DNA of 64,000 bases from Blastocladiella emersonii ATCC 22665 (taxonomy: Eukaryota > Blastocladiomycota > Blastocladiomycetes > Blastocladiales > Blastocladiaceae), in contig JANHCV010000001.1 of NCBI GenBank assembly GCA_025594325.1, positions 4,092,001-4,156,000 on the forward strand, written 5' to 3'. The notes beneath the pieces are model-generated. The model did no database searches, was not told the DNA's origin, and was given only the letters and a program-made list of their open reading frames with translations. Shown one piece after another: positions 1 to 11,360 of the stretch (positions are counted from its first letter, which is position 1; each line of letters begins with the position of its first letter). Both the position numbers and the translations under genes were made by a program.

Positions 1-796
1 AAATCTCAGAAATTCTCAGACCACCGCGAATAATGCTCCTAGCACATACTGAGTACATGTGCGCAAAATCAGCCCGATCGAAGGGATAGTCCAATTCAAG
101 AAGCCAAGTCCCAAGTGCCGTTTCGGGCCGAGTTCGTCCAAACGACCAAACCCGAAAGTTTTTTTCAACTTTGCACGGTCGGACGACTTCTCGACACCCC
201 GACATGCCGACTCGGCGATTTTTACATTTCCGGGGTCCCTGAGGGTCCCTGATGACGATCCAATGCTCAGAAAAAAAATATTCGGGTGCATCTCAAATTC
301 AAGCGGCTAAGCCGGGGTCACGTGCGCCTGCAGCAGGGTCGCGTCGTTCACGTCGGCGTGACCCCAAGCCGAGCGAGCCACTTTCCGCACTCGCCCTGGT
401 GCTCCCGCCGCCGTTCACTGCCCGCAACCTTTCGAGCTCGAACTCTAGTCGTAGAGGAACACCTTGCTTGCACGCTCAGCTCTTGAGCGCGCGCGCTCGC
501 AGGCGGCTTGTTTGATCCGCGACCTGATCGCGAGCATGACAGAACCAAGCTCGCCACTTGCAACACACCATCAGATTCACGGAGGCGAAGAAGACGTTTG
601 CAAAAACACGAGGGGGTCTATGTATCAAATCACGCTGCGCTCAAGGGCGCGAGGTAGAGGGGTGGAGGGAAGAAACGATCGCGAGCAGCGACGTGACGGA
701 GGGACACGCGCAGGCTCAACGAGAGACACACACACAAAACTTTGGGGAAGAGGAAGGAGCACACCAGTAGAGACAGAGAACAAAAGGCGACCGACC
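1..796. other. No gene recognised (left edge)
   Basis: Short open frames occur on both strands, but none looks like a conserved protein or carries a convincing splice structure. An A-rich run near 270-280 and a CACGTG at about 319 stand out. The right-hand part is the 3' flank of the transporter gene that ends at 797. Confidence 0.5.
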
Positions 797-2359
797 TTAG
801 GCGACCATGGCCTCGATGATCTCCTTGCGGTCCTTGGCCGTCTCCGAGGCCTTGTCGTGCTCGAGGTGCTGTGCGAGGGCGCGGTCGCTCTCGTCGTCGT
901 CGAGCGTGTCCGGGTTGAGCGCAAACGCGCCCTTGGGGATGAACGTCGACAGGAACACGACCACGCCGGCGCACGACATGACCAGACCCGCCGTGTAGAA
1001 CATGGCGTCCTGCGTCGGCTTGAGGCCGGCCAGCGCGGGGAACTTCTTGGCCGAGCCGTACTTCTTGAGCAGGTCCGCGACAAACGAGTCCTGCACCTTG
1101 CCGATGGCCGTGTTGACGAGCGCGAAGATGATAATGTACAGCACGTACAGGAACGACATGACCGAGCCGAGCGGCGACACGGTCGCCTCCGAGTCCTCGA
1201 TCTTGGCCAGGCGCGACTGCACGTACGCGACCAGCGACACGTCACCGGCGGCCCACCCAAACGACACGGGCACGGCGATCGCCGCGAGGAACCACACCCA
1301 GCCCTCGATGTTGGCAAACGGCGTCGCGAGCGGCAGGATCCACACGAAGAGCAGCGTCAGGGCGTCGAGGCGCAGCCACGGGATGGGCGTCTTGACCGAG
1401 TCGGCGAACAGGAGCACGAACAGCGCGCCGAGCAGCTCGCCAAAGTTGGACCCGGACACGAGCAGCTGCTGGTACGAGCCCGTCGACAGCGCAAAGTTGG
1501 CGTAGTGCGCGAACAGCACGTTCTCGAGGTACCGGTGCAGGACGAGCGGCAGCGTGTAGGCCGGGATCAGCCACACGAGCGACCGGTGCGAGCACACGAG
1601 CTTGAGGCCGACCCACACCGAGTAGAAGAAGGCCTTGACGATGGCAAAGAACTCGGAGAAGAAGTTGCCCGACACGCGCTTGGTCTTGGAGGGCCCCTCG
1701 TACGCCTCGCTCGTCGCGTCCTTGATGCGCGACCACACGAGCGCCGCGCCCGTGAAGGCGATCGGGATCAGGGCCAGCGAGTAGGCGTAGTTGAAGTAGG
1801 CGATCCAGTACTTTGAGAGCAGCGCGCCCGTCGTGCCGGCCACCTCGTAGAAGATGTGCACCGTCGAGTCCATGCGCTTGAGCTTGGACGGGTCCGAGCC
1901 GACAATGTCGCGCGGGATGACGCGGCGGATCAGCTCGATGATGCCGTGGAAGATGCCGACGATCGGGAACAGCACCGCCACGATGAACGGGTTCCAGTCG
2001 CCCGCCTTGTACGTCTTCTCGTTGCCGAGCCCCGTCGACCCGCCGCCCGTCGTCGCCTCGAGCACGGGCACGATCGCCACCAGCAGGCCGAACAGGAAGA
2101 TGGACATGGCCAGCACGCGCGACGTCGGCCACCGCTTGATGAGCGGCGACACGAGCAGCGACCCAATCGACTGCGCCGCGTAGTTGACCGACACCACCGT
2201 GCCCCACGTCGCCGCCGGCGCCACCTTGTACCGGTTGAGCACAATGTTGGACATGCACCCCGTCAGCGTCTCGAGCGCAAACTTATAGCACATGATGCCG
2301 CCAATGTAGATCGTCAGGTTCTTCTTCTCGGCCGCCGAGAAGCCGTCGTAGAGACCCAT
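797..2359 (-). CDS. MFS-like multi-pass membrane transporter, 520 aa
   Basis: A single uninterrupted frame runs from ATG at 2359 to TAA at 797. The protein is almost entirely hydrophobic helices (about 11-12 predicted by eye), with a short cytosolic N-terminus starting MGLYDGFSAAEKKN and a charged C-terminal tail rich in Asp, Glu and Lys. Its length and the two-halves layout with a central loop fit the major facilitator superfamily, but I do not see a clear sugar-porter or drug-antiporter signature, so the substrate is unknown. The frame stays open upstream to 2833. I chose the ATG at 2359 because hydrophobic family-like sequence begins there and the upstream part is low-complexity. It diverges from the RhoGAP gene. 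Confidence 0.75.
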   Translation of the reverse strand: MGLYDGFSAAEKKNLTIYIGGIMCYKFALETLTGCMSNIVLNRYKVAPAATWGTVVSVNYAAQSIGSLLVSPLIKRWPTSRVLAMSIFLFGLLVAIVPVLEATTGGGSTGLGNEKTYKAGDWNPFIVAVLFPIVGIFHGIIELIRRVIPRDIVGSDPSKLKRMDSTVHIFYEVAGTTGALLSKYWIAYFNYAYSLALIPIAFTGAALVWSRIKDATSEAYEGPSKTKRVSGNFFSEFFAIVKAFFYSVWVGLKLVCSHRSLVWLIPAYTLPLVLHRYLENVLFAHYANFALSTGSYQQLLVSGSNFGELLGALFVLLFADSVKTPIPWLRLDALTLLFVWILPLATPFANIEGWVWFLAAIAVPVSFGWAAGDVSLVAYVQSRLAKIEDSEATVSPLGSVMSFLYVLYIIIFALVNTAIGKVQDSFVADLLKKYGSAKKFPALAGLKPTQDAMFYTAGLVMSCAGVVVFLSTFIPKGAFALNPDTLDDDESDRALAQHLEHDKASETAKDRKEIIEAMVA

Positions 2360-3118
2360 CTTGGTGAGGTTGTACGAGTTGTTGGTGGTCGGTGGTCGGG
2401 TGGTCGGGTGGTCTAGGGTGATGTGCGAGGGCCGTCGTCCGTCGTCGGTGCGTAGCAGAGGGTGATGGTTGGTGATCCTGGGGAAACAGCGAGATGGGAG
2501 CGCGGGAAACCTTCCGGTACTTATAGTCGCCGGCTGCCCTTTGTTCGCCGGCTGATGGTCGAAGGTGACCTGCGAGCGCGGCGAACGTGCTCGAACGGCT
2601 TTGCGAGCTGATCCGCGGCGCCCGGAACACTTCCGCTCGACATTTGCACGTTTCACTGCCGAACTGCGCCACACGTTCCGGACCTTCTGGAGCCCCTCCA
2701 GTTGCGAGCTTCGGGTGATCCGGTTGCTCCGCCAGCTGGCGTTGCGCCACATCCACACCGTGAACGTGTCTGGCGCCGCCGGAAGACCAGCGCAAAAACG
2801 TGCTACGACGCTGAACTGCGCGCATTGCGGCAACTACGCAGTCTATCCTTCCAAGGCAGAAAAATGTGTCTCCCGACGCATGTGAGGTCAGCTGATTGTT
2901 CGTCGCGTCGCGTTTCGAGGCAAACGCGTCTCCAACCGCTGCGTGTTTGAGGCCTCATGTTGTCGCACTGCATGTATCCCGTGTACGGTAGTTGCGCCAC
3001 ATGAAGCACTGGTCGCTCGGGGCCCGTGCCAACGCTCAAACGTAACGCCTTCTCCTCCTCGCCTTGCCCTCCTCCCCACCGGCCTGGAACCCATGCAATC
3101 CATCCATATCTCTTGAAG
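2360..3118. promoter_or_regulatory. Shared divergent promoter, MFS / RhoGAP
   Basis: This 759-bp gap between the start codons of two divergent genes has no convincing gene. It holds three copies of TGCGCCAC (2665-2672, 2743-2750, 2993-3000), an octamer that recurs in other intergenic regions of the window. Confidence 0.45.
2519..2527 (-). promoter_or_regulatory. TATA-like element of the MFS gene
   Basis: On the minus strand the sequence reads CTATAAGTA about 160 bp upstream of the transporter ATG. This is the only AT-rich box in that promoter. Its role is inferred from position. Confidence 0.3.
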
Positions 3119-4736
3119 ATGATTCCTCCTCAACTCGCCAAAGGCCTCACCTTCGGGGGTTTCGGTCGGGCTCGCCCCGTCGTCAACAGCCACATCGTCG
3201 ACCAGTGTTTGCCGACCCCCATCCCTCCGCAATATGCCGCCGATGCGAACGGCATGGACGTGGACGACGATGATGAGTGGAAGGACCCGTTCTCGTCGAA
3301 CGTCATTGCGCCGTACTTCCGGGGTACGCGAGCTCGCGTCACATCCTCTCGTTCCACCCGACACATTGCACCCTCACATCCTATCGATCACGTTCACCCT
3401 ACATCTCCTCTAACCTTACTCTCGCGGTCGTAGAGGAGGTGCAGTCGCTCTGTGCAAGCAGCAAGAAGCGCGCTTTCGAGCACGACGGTGCGTTCCGGAT
3501 CCACTGTTCGGTTGCTGGACAGGTGGTTTGACATGTTCCCTCACTCGCTCGTAGTTGACCTCTGCATCAACCAGCCCGCTCAGCAACCCGCGCAGCCGTT
3601 CGAGCGCAAGCGCAAGTTCCTTGCGCCGTCGCACGGTGCTGCTCGCCAACTCTCCATCCTCAAGCCCGTTGACTCGGCCATGTACGCTTCCCGCTCGATG
3701 GAGGCGGCGCCCGTGTCCATGAACATCTTCGACCTCAAGGCCGGATTCTCGACCTCGTTCGCCTTCACGTACCAGTCCGTGCTCGAGCAGGCCAAGTCGT
3801 TCGTCACGCCCGCGCCGGTCATGACCGAGGCGGCCAGCTCCAACACCTACGATGGCGACCGCGGCCGCAACAAGCGCGCCCGCATGGGCACTTTTGCCGG
3901 TATCCGTAGCCGCTTCCCGAACCCCTTCAACCGCGCGCCCAGCCCGCCGCCCGCGCCCGCGCCGGCGCCGAACATGTACAGCTGGCAGCCCAAGTGCCCG
4001 CTCAACTTCATGGGCCTGGCCCTCGCGCAGATCTACGACACACCGAACATGACGGTACCGCATCCGTACCAGCGCAACGCCGTGATCCCCAAGTTTGTTC
4101 ACGGCGTGCTGTCCGCGCTCGACCGCGAGCCGGTCCTGCGCGTCGAGGGCCTGTTCCGCCTGTCCGGCAACCCCGAGACCATGCCCGCGACGCTCAAGTT
4201 CCTCGCCCAGACGTACGACCCGGCGACGGTGCACGTCGACTCGCACCCGTGGACCGCGCACGACGTGGCCAACCTGTTCAAGCGCTGGCTCCGCGAGCTG
4301 CCCGAGCACATGTTCCCCGAGTCGACCAACTGGCGCGTCAAGGGTACGTGTGTCTCGCACCCTCAAGTCCCGCGCTTCGTGCTCTCTCGACTGACGCGTA
4401 CTCTGATTCGTAGCGATCGTGGCCACCTGGAACTCGGCCAACGGGAACCCGCAGATCCGCGAGGCGTGCGCCAACGACATGCGCACGGTCGTGCACTCGC
4501 TCGAGCTCCCCAAGCTCGCGGTCCTCTCGATCCTGCTGCACCTGTGCGCGCGCACGCTCGAGTACTCGAGCTCCAACCTCATGACGATTCCGGCGCTGGC
4601 GCGCGTGATCGCGCCCAACCTGTTCACGTTCCCGCTCACGCTGCTCGCCAAGGACGAGTTCGACTGGGCCAACGCGGCCATGGAGATCCTGCTCTCGTTC
4701 CCGGGCGAGTTCTGGTTCACGGCCCGCCGTCCATGA
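3119..4736 (+). CDS. RhoGAP domain protein, 456 aa
   Basis: Four exons (3119-3323, 3434-3487, 3555-4343, 4414-4736) joined by introns with GTACGC, GTGCGT and GTACGT donors and TAG acceptors. The C-terminal half is a RhoGAP domain: VEGLFRLSG carries the expected arginine finger (about Arg288), followed by a FKRWLRELPEHMFP block and later LARVIAPNLF. Such domains stimulate GTP hydrolysis on Rho/Rac/Cdc42 GTPases. The N-terminal half has acidic and Pro/Ala-rich stretches and no second domain I can name. The start is the first Met after a frame of low-complexity sequence; the Met at 3026 is possible. It converges on REV3, with 65 bp between stop codons. Confidence 0.85.
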
Positions 4737-4801
4737 GCGGCAGCGGTGCGGCGTGTGTGCAGACTAAAGCAAATATATAGAAAACTCATTGCGATCCCTG
4801 C

Positions 4802-7800
4802 CTACGCGTACTGCTCGCTGTACCATCCGATCGAGCGCACGTCATCATTGATCATGCGCAGGTGCTGCTTGGCCTTGACGCGGTCGAAGAGCACGGGGCA
4901 TGCGAGCGACTCGCACTCAATGTCCTGGAGCGGGCCGAGCTGTGTGCACTCAAGGCACGCGCGTGCGAGTCGGTCGAACCGTTGCTCGGCCTGCGCGAGT
5001 TTGCGCGTGATGTTGAGCGCCAGCGTCCGCGGATCGCTGCGGCACGCCGCACACAGCGGAGCCGTGGTCATGGTCCCCGCCGCTGAGTCGCCGCCACCAT
5101 CCGCGACGTGGCCCTTGACCTGCTTGTCGCACGAGACGCACGCGCTCGACGTGTAGTACCGGTCGAGCGTGAACTTCTTGGCCGCGTCGGCCTGCGACTT
5201 GGTCAGGCGGCGGAGCCGCGGCGTGGGCTTGGGCATGTCGGCGTACCACTGCGCGATGTCGGCGCCGAACAGCTTGAACAGGCGCTCGAGGGCCGGAATC
5301 ACCTGCTTCGTGATGTAGTAGTGCGCGTTCGGGAAGAACTCGAGGTGCCGCAGGACCTCGCGCGGACACTTGATCTGATCAATGAGCCGGTCGCCCGGCT
5401 CGCCGTACGCGACGAGGTACGGGACGCGCTCGCCGTATTGCGGCTCGGCGCGCGGGTCCTGCTTCATCTTGCGCAGCGCAAGGTACGCGCCGGGTGGCGG
5501 GAGGCCTCGTTCGCTACACGCTCGTCGCTGTCAGTCTTCGCGATGGTCATGCACGCTGCCATCTCGACGTACCTGTAGCTCCCGAGCTTGACAGCCTTGG
5601 CGATGATCAGGTCCGACAGCGGCACGCGGCCCTCGAGCAGTTTGGTGAACTGGCGCTCGACGAACTCCTTGACGAGGCTGAGGTCGCGCTTTTTAAACAG
5701 GATCTCGAGCGACGAGCGCATGATCTTGCCGACGGCCGGGCACCCGTCGCGGCGCACCGTCTCGATGCCCTTGTCGTCGAACGCAGGCTCGGCGTCGGCG
5801 AGCGACTCGTAACTGTACCCGACGTACCGCTTCTTGGTGACGAGGATCGACGGCAGGTACACCTTGGCGAACTTGAGCTCGACGGGCGACGGGCTCGCGC
5901 GGGTCACGGCCGCGGCGATCTCGTGGCCGACCGCGAACGCGCGCTCCTTGGTCGCGCCGCGTAGAACGACGAACACGCTGTCTACACACGAGTCTCGTGC
6001 GTCAGTAGATCGCTGCCTTGCCGCGCCAGTCATCGTGACGTACCCGTGTCACCGTAAACGACGCGCCCGCCCCACTTCGGGTGCGCGTTGATCATGCGGA
6101 TCGTCTTCTCGAGCGTCTCGCGGCCGGCCTGGACGACCGAGTCGCCGAGCTCGACCATGGGCATGCGGCCCGAGAAACTCGCTGCGCAGTAGCCGTACGT
6201 GACGTTGGCGATGAGCTTGAGTCCGAGCTGGCGCGAGTGCAGCATCCTGGTCAAGGCCTGCTCGCGACTGTCAGTGGGGATGGAGGCCACGAGGATGGTC
6301 GAAACAGCGTACCTTGTTGTCCTGGTAGAGCTTCATCGACTGCTTGATCATGATCCGCGTGTCGAGAAGCTCGGAGAGCATCTTGCCGATGATGCTGCCG
6401 CGGACGTGCGTCTTGGCGAACATGATGCCGTTCGGCGACACGGCGAGGTCGGTCTTGCGGATGTTGGGCGGCATCGAGTAGTTGGTCATGAACCCGAGCT
6501 TGGGCGACTGCTGCCCGCCCGCGACGAGCTTGCCGAGACAGGTTGAGAAGCTACACTCGACAAGGAGATGTGTGAGACGGGCGGCCACGGGGAGCGAACA
6601 AGCCTCGGCGATGAGTACCAAAAGTTGTATCCGATCATGATCGACGGGTACAACGACTGGAAGTCGAGGATGACTATGGGGTCCGGGTAGAAGGCCGACT
6701 CGGGCTCGAGGACGAGCGGGAGGCACTCGGACCCGCGCTGGAGCGCGACCTGCTGCTTGGTCGGCGACGCGAGCGTGAACCCGAGCGGGCGCGCGATGCG
6801 GATGAGCATGGACTCGACGCGATACTGCGACCCGCGCGTGAGGACCGACGAGAACTCGATGCCGAACACGCGCGCAAACTCGGCCGTCTGGTCGAGGTAC
6901 TCGCCCTTGACGAGGAGCTCCATGGCCGTGAGCGCGCGCTGCAGCGTGACGCGTAGGGCGCGCTCGCGGGTCGCCGGCGACGCGTACCACCGCGTCAGGA
7001 CGTGGTGCGGGAAGTACGCCATGCGCCGCTTGAGGACCGAGGCGCACATGTTCTGGATCGTGTAGTCGGTCGAGGCCACCTCGCTCTTGAGCAGCCGCCA
7101 CACGTTGAGGATGAGGCGGCCCGTAATGGTAAACGACGAGGTCCGCTTGAACCCCCAGTCGCTGAGGTTCCGCGGATCGAAGACCTTGGGCTTGGTGCTG
7201 AGGATGCGCGAGAGCTCCTGGCACAGATCAAATTCTTCACGGCAAGCGGGTCACGGTCAGTCTTCGTCCAGCGCACGCGATATCCGACGTACTGTATTCG
7301 AGATGGCACCGCTCGACGAGGTACCCCCACGACGACGAGTGCAGCTCGTACCCAACCACGACGTCCGGATCGAGCCCGTGGACGAGGTCGATGAACCCTC
7401 GGAGCAGGCTCTGCTCGTCCGGGTACGTGGTCGTCTTCTCGCGCGCAAACGGCCGGAACGCGCTATCCTCGAGCATGAGAATGCCCCAGCTACACGACAC
7501 CAGACCAGTCAGCGATGCGATCGCGCACTTGAGCGAGCAGTCGTACCGATAGGGCGCGTTCTCGGTGCCCGCCACGCCAGGCACACCCGCGTCGCAGTAC
7601 AGGACGTAGACGATGGCCTGGACCTCGTCAACGGCCGGGTCGGGCAGCAGTTCGCCGCGCGAGTTGGCTAGACACACGCAGGCCATGAAAATCAGCAATT
7701 GAAGCACATTGTCGCGACGACGGCAGAATCGACGCGTACTGTGCAGCTCAACACCCATGCACAGCAGGTGCTGCTTCTCGGCAACGACACCCTCGGCGCG

Positions 7801-10800
7801 GACGTGCGCGGGCCGCGTCGACTGCTGCGTGACGACGGGCGACCGGTTGGTCCCGCCGCGCAGGAGCTCGATCTGCGACATGTCCTGGCGGCGCTGGATC
7901 CGCCGCCGTTTCGCCGCGCCGTCGTCGGGTTTCCCAAGCGTCGCCTCGTACGACGCGACGGCCTGCGCGCGCGTCGGCGGCCGCGCGACCGTGGTCCACG
8001 TCGCGCCGCTCGAGCTCGCGACGTACACGGACTGCGTGGCCTGGAGTACGCTCTCGACGTGCGCGATGGTCGCCATGACGTGCTGGTGCTCGTAGGCCTG
8101 CGTGAGGAGGAGCTCGGCGTCGGCGGGCGGGAGACTCGCGGCGAGGACCTGCTCGAACCGCGGGACGCCGTCGAGCGAACCGGGCACGCGCAACGGGATC
8201 TTGAAGTCGCGGCCGGCAAACGTCTTGGTGCGCGCGGTGAGGTGCGCGTCGCGCGGGTTGCCGTAGTACGGTTGCGCGTGCTCCTCGAGCGGAAGCGTCG
8301 CCTCGAGCAGCGACGCTTCGGCCTCGGCCGGCGTCGGCGGGAGGTGCAGGTACCACATGGCCGTCGACGGCGATGGCGCCGGCTCGCCGATGGTGGCAAA
8401 AGATTCGCCCGTGTCGACGCCGAGGTCAGGGACGTGGTCGCCCGCCGTGTTCATCGGCGACTCCTCGGGCTCCGAGTCTGAGCTAAGGTCGACGACAATA
8501 CGCTTTCGTGGTAGTGGAGGGGGCGGCGGCGGCGGTAGTACAGGATCGGCTTGCCGAGCCTCGGGACTCTCGAATGCATCAAACAACCGCGACTGCCGCC
8601 GCGACACGGGCGGCGAGCCGAACCCGGGGAACAGCGGCGACGTGGCCGCGGACATGGGCTCCTCGCCGAGAATGTTGACTGCGCGGATGGACTCGCGCCA
8701 CGACAGCGGCGACAGGGGCGGGCTCCTCGGGGTGTCGGGCGGCTCGGGCGACCAGATGGGGCCAATGGCGCTGATGGGCAGCTTGACCTTCGGTTTCGAC
8801 CGCATAGCGGCCGCCTCGGCCCGGATGACCGCGAGCGCGGCCTCGTCGACAGGGATGTCGCGGAACCGCCGCTTCTTCGGCCGCGAGCTCGCCGGTTTGC
8901 GACTCGGAGTCGATGCGGAAGCGGGAGCGGGACGCGACGACGACGAGGCGGTGGTCGGTGGCGCGTGGACGACCGGCGACTTTTTCTTCTTGCGCGGCAA
9001 CTGCCGCGGCGGCGGCATGAGCTTGGCCGGGTCGACAGCCGCGTCGACCTCGTCGTCACCCGGCCCGTCGTACTGCGGGATGACGAGCGGCATGCCGGAA
9101 TCGCGGGCGGGCGGCGGCTCGGGCGACTCGGAACTCGCGAGCTCGCCCTCGAACGAATCGGACGGGATGCTGCAGAGGTCAAAGTCGTCGTCGTCAGCAC
9201 CGGGTGCCGAGTACTCGTCGTGTTCCCTCGCGTCGCCTTCCGACTCCTGCGCAGGCGCGGCGGCCAGCGCGGGGTCGTCAAAGTTGATGGCGATCGAGTC
9301 CCACGGAAAATCGTCGTCGGCGTCCTCCTCGTCGTCGCTGCGGCCGTGGCCGTCGGGCCGCGTCCACGGACCAGGACGGTGCGAGTCCGTGTCACCGTCA
9401 GCGCCGTCCTCGAACCCACCGTGGTCGCGCAGGTCAAGTGCCGCTCCACCATCACCAGTGTCGCCGCCGCCCTGGTCCAGCATCCACTCGAGCAGGTCCT
9501 GCGTCAGGGCGACGTCGATCTCGGGGTTCGACGCCTGCGAAAGCGCGGCGGCGGCGGCGGTAGGCGCTGCGGTTGTCACGGCCTGCGATGCGGCCACGAG
9601 CTGCTGCGTGAACTGGACGAGGTCGGGGTACCCAGCGACTTCGGCCGCGACGTCGCCCGCCTCCTGCGCGACCACAGGCGCCGGCGCCGTCGTCGGCCCA
9701 AATCTGTGCGCGCGCGGGACCGGCGGCGTCCCGGCCCGCGCGATACCCGGCGGGAGCGAGCGCGCCCACATGGTGCCGACGGTATCCTGGATCCACGGCA
9801 TGCGGAGTAGCGCAGGCGGGACGTCGGGCGTGACGTTGGCCGACTCGACGGTCGCGTGGCTCGGCGGGGCCGCGGCGGGCGAGGTGCCGGGGTCGGGGAC
9901 CTGCCGCTTGCGCTGCTGGAACATGGCGTCGAGTTCCTGGTCGTGCGCGGCGGCGGCGTCCCACGGGTCCATGGCGGTGCCGCGGACGATGGGCGCGGGG
10001 ATGTCGCACTGCGGGATGCCGAGGAGGGTGCGCCGCTTGGCCTCGTCGGCCCACAGGGCGTCGAGGGAGCTGATGATGCGGACGCGGTTGTCGAGGACGC
10101 TCGCGGCGGTGCCGGCGGTCCCGGCGACGGGGCTCGCGGTGACGAGCGAGGTGCGGAGCAGCTGAGCGCGGCGGCGCGGGTAGTTGGCGATATGCGCTGC
10201 GGTAGTATCAATTTCAACGTCGCACCGGGAGGTCCGGCGGCACGCGGCGGCGGGGACACGGCCGGCGTTCCACTGGATTTCGAGCGGGACCGTCCCGGAC
10301 ATCCACCCGCGGCGGCCCGGGTGCACGGGCATGCGGAACAGTGCCCAGTCGAGGTCCATCCAGCCCATGCCGTCGATGGCGTGGTCGGCGAGGAACTGCA
10401 GCAGGTACGGCAGGTGCGCCTCGTGCGGCTGCATCGGCGTGTGCAGGACCGCGCCCGACGCGAGCAGCTGCGCGAGCCGCGATTTCAGGTCCGGGTTCGC
10501 CAGCCAGATCTTGAGGAAGCACTCGGGACCGGCATGGTACCCGTAGAAGGGCGTCGCGCGTACGGGCGTGATGGCGATGACGTGGTCCTGGCGCATCTGC
10601 CATGGCCGGTTCCCGCCGCCGCCGCCGCCGCCTTGAGGCGGTCGTGGTGGTGGTGGTGGCGGAGGCTGGTCGCCGTTGACCTCGGGCTGCGACCCGTCCA
10701 TGCGCGGCTGGTTCCCCGAAGGCGACGCTGACAGCGCCGCGTTGATGGCGAGACCGAGCCGCTGGATGAATGCGCCCACTACACTGCAGTTAGTCATCGC

Positions 10801-11074
10801 AATCTCGCTCAGCGCCTAGGAAACACGACGTACACGCATCCCCGTCGAGATCGCCTAGGTACGGGACGAGGAGGTACGGGTACACGCCGTGGACGTGGAC
10901 GCATGCGCGCTGGTCGGTGCCCTTGATCAGGCCAAAGATGCGGATGACGGGGACGCGCGACAGCTTAGCGAGTGCGTCTCCGGCGCCGAGCGACTCGCGG
11001 AACGGCGCGTAGGCGCGGTCGAGCGGGCCGGGCGCGACGAGGACGTGGTCGAGCGACGCGATGCGGATCGACAT
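4802..11074 (-). CDS. REV3: DNA polymerase zeta catalytic subunit REV3, 1928 aa
   Basis: B-family translesion polymerase. Nine exons: 11074-10834, 10778-7740, 7667-7547, 7489-7293, 7234-6619, 6550-6313, 6257-6044, 5981-5573, 5513-4802. The N-terminus (VHVHGVYPYLLVPY, PFYGYH, QPHEAHLPYLLQF) matches the REV3 N-terminal domain. Residues about 250-1000 are disordered and low-complexity. The polymerase core has motif A DFQSLYPSIM (Asp1390), KQLGLK-type HSRQLGLKLIANVTYGY, and motif C YGDTDS (Asp1554, Asp1556), the last codon assembled across an intron. Two C-terminal CxxC pairs form the zinc (CysA) and Fe-S (CysB) modules that bind accessory subunits. A possible REV7-binding motif lies near residues 748-762. 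The Met at 11074 matches the family start; an in-frame Met at 11152 would add 26 residues. Confidence 0.93.
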
Positions 11075-11360
11075 GAAGTGCGGGTCGTCCTGGGCGTCGG
11101 CGGCGCTCCCGTCGCTGCTGCTGATGCTGCTAGTGGTTACATGGGGATGCATGGGTAGTCTGTATGCGAGAGATTCATAGGAGGAGATGTGAGGGAGAGA
11201 GAGGACGAGCGGAGACGCGCGCGCGCCGATCGACCTCGCGTCAGGGGCTGGTTGTGACTCAGTCCCCGACAGCCGAAGCTCGACCACTGCCGACTACGCT
11301 GGCGGTTGCTTCAAAGTATCAAATGTTTTTAGTGTTTTCCGGAATGTGTACATGGTGCGA

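Noticed and set aside
8357-10165. A 602-codon Ser/Gly-rich plus-strand frame
   Set aside because: It lies antisense to the disordered region of REV3. Low complexity and GC bias explain its openness.
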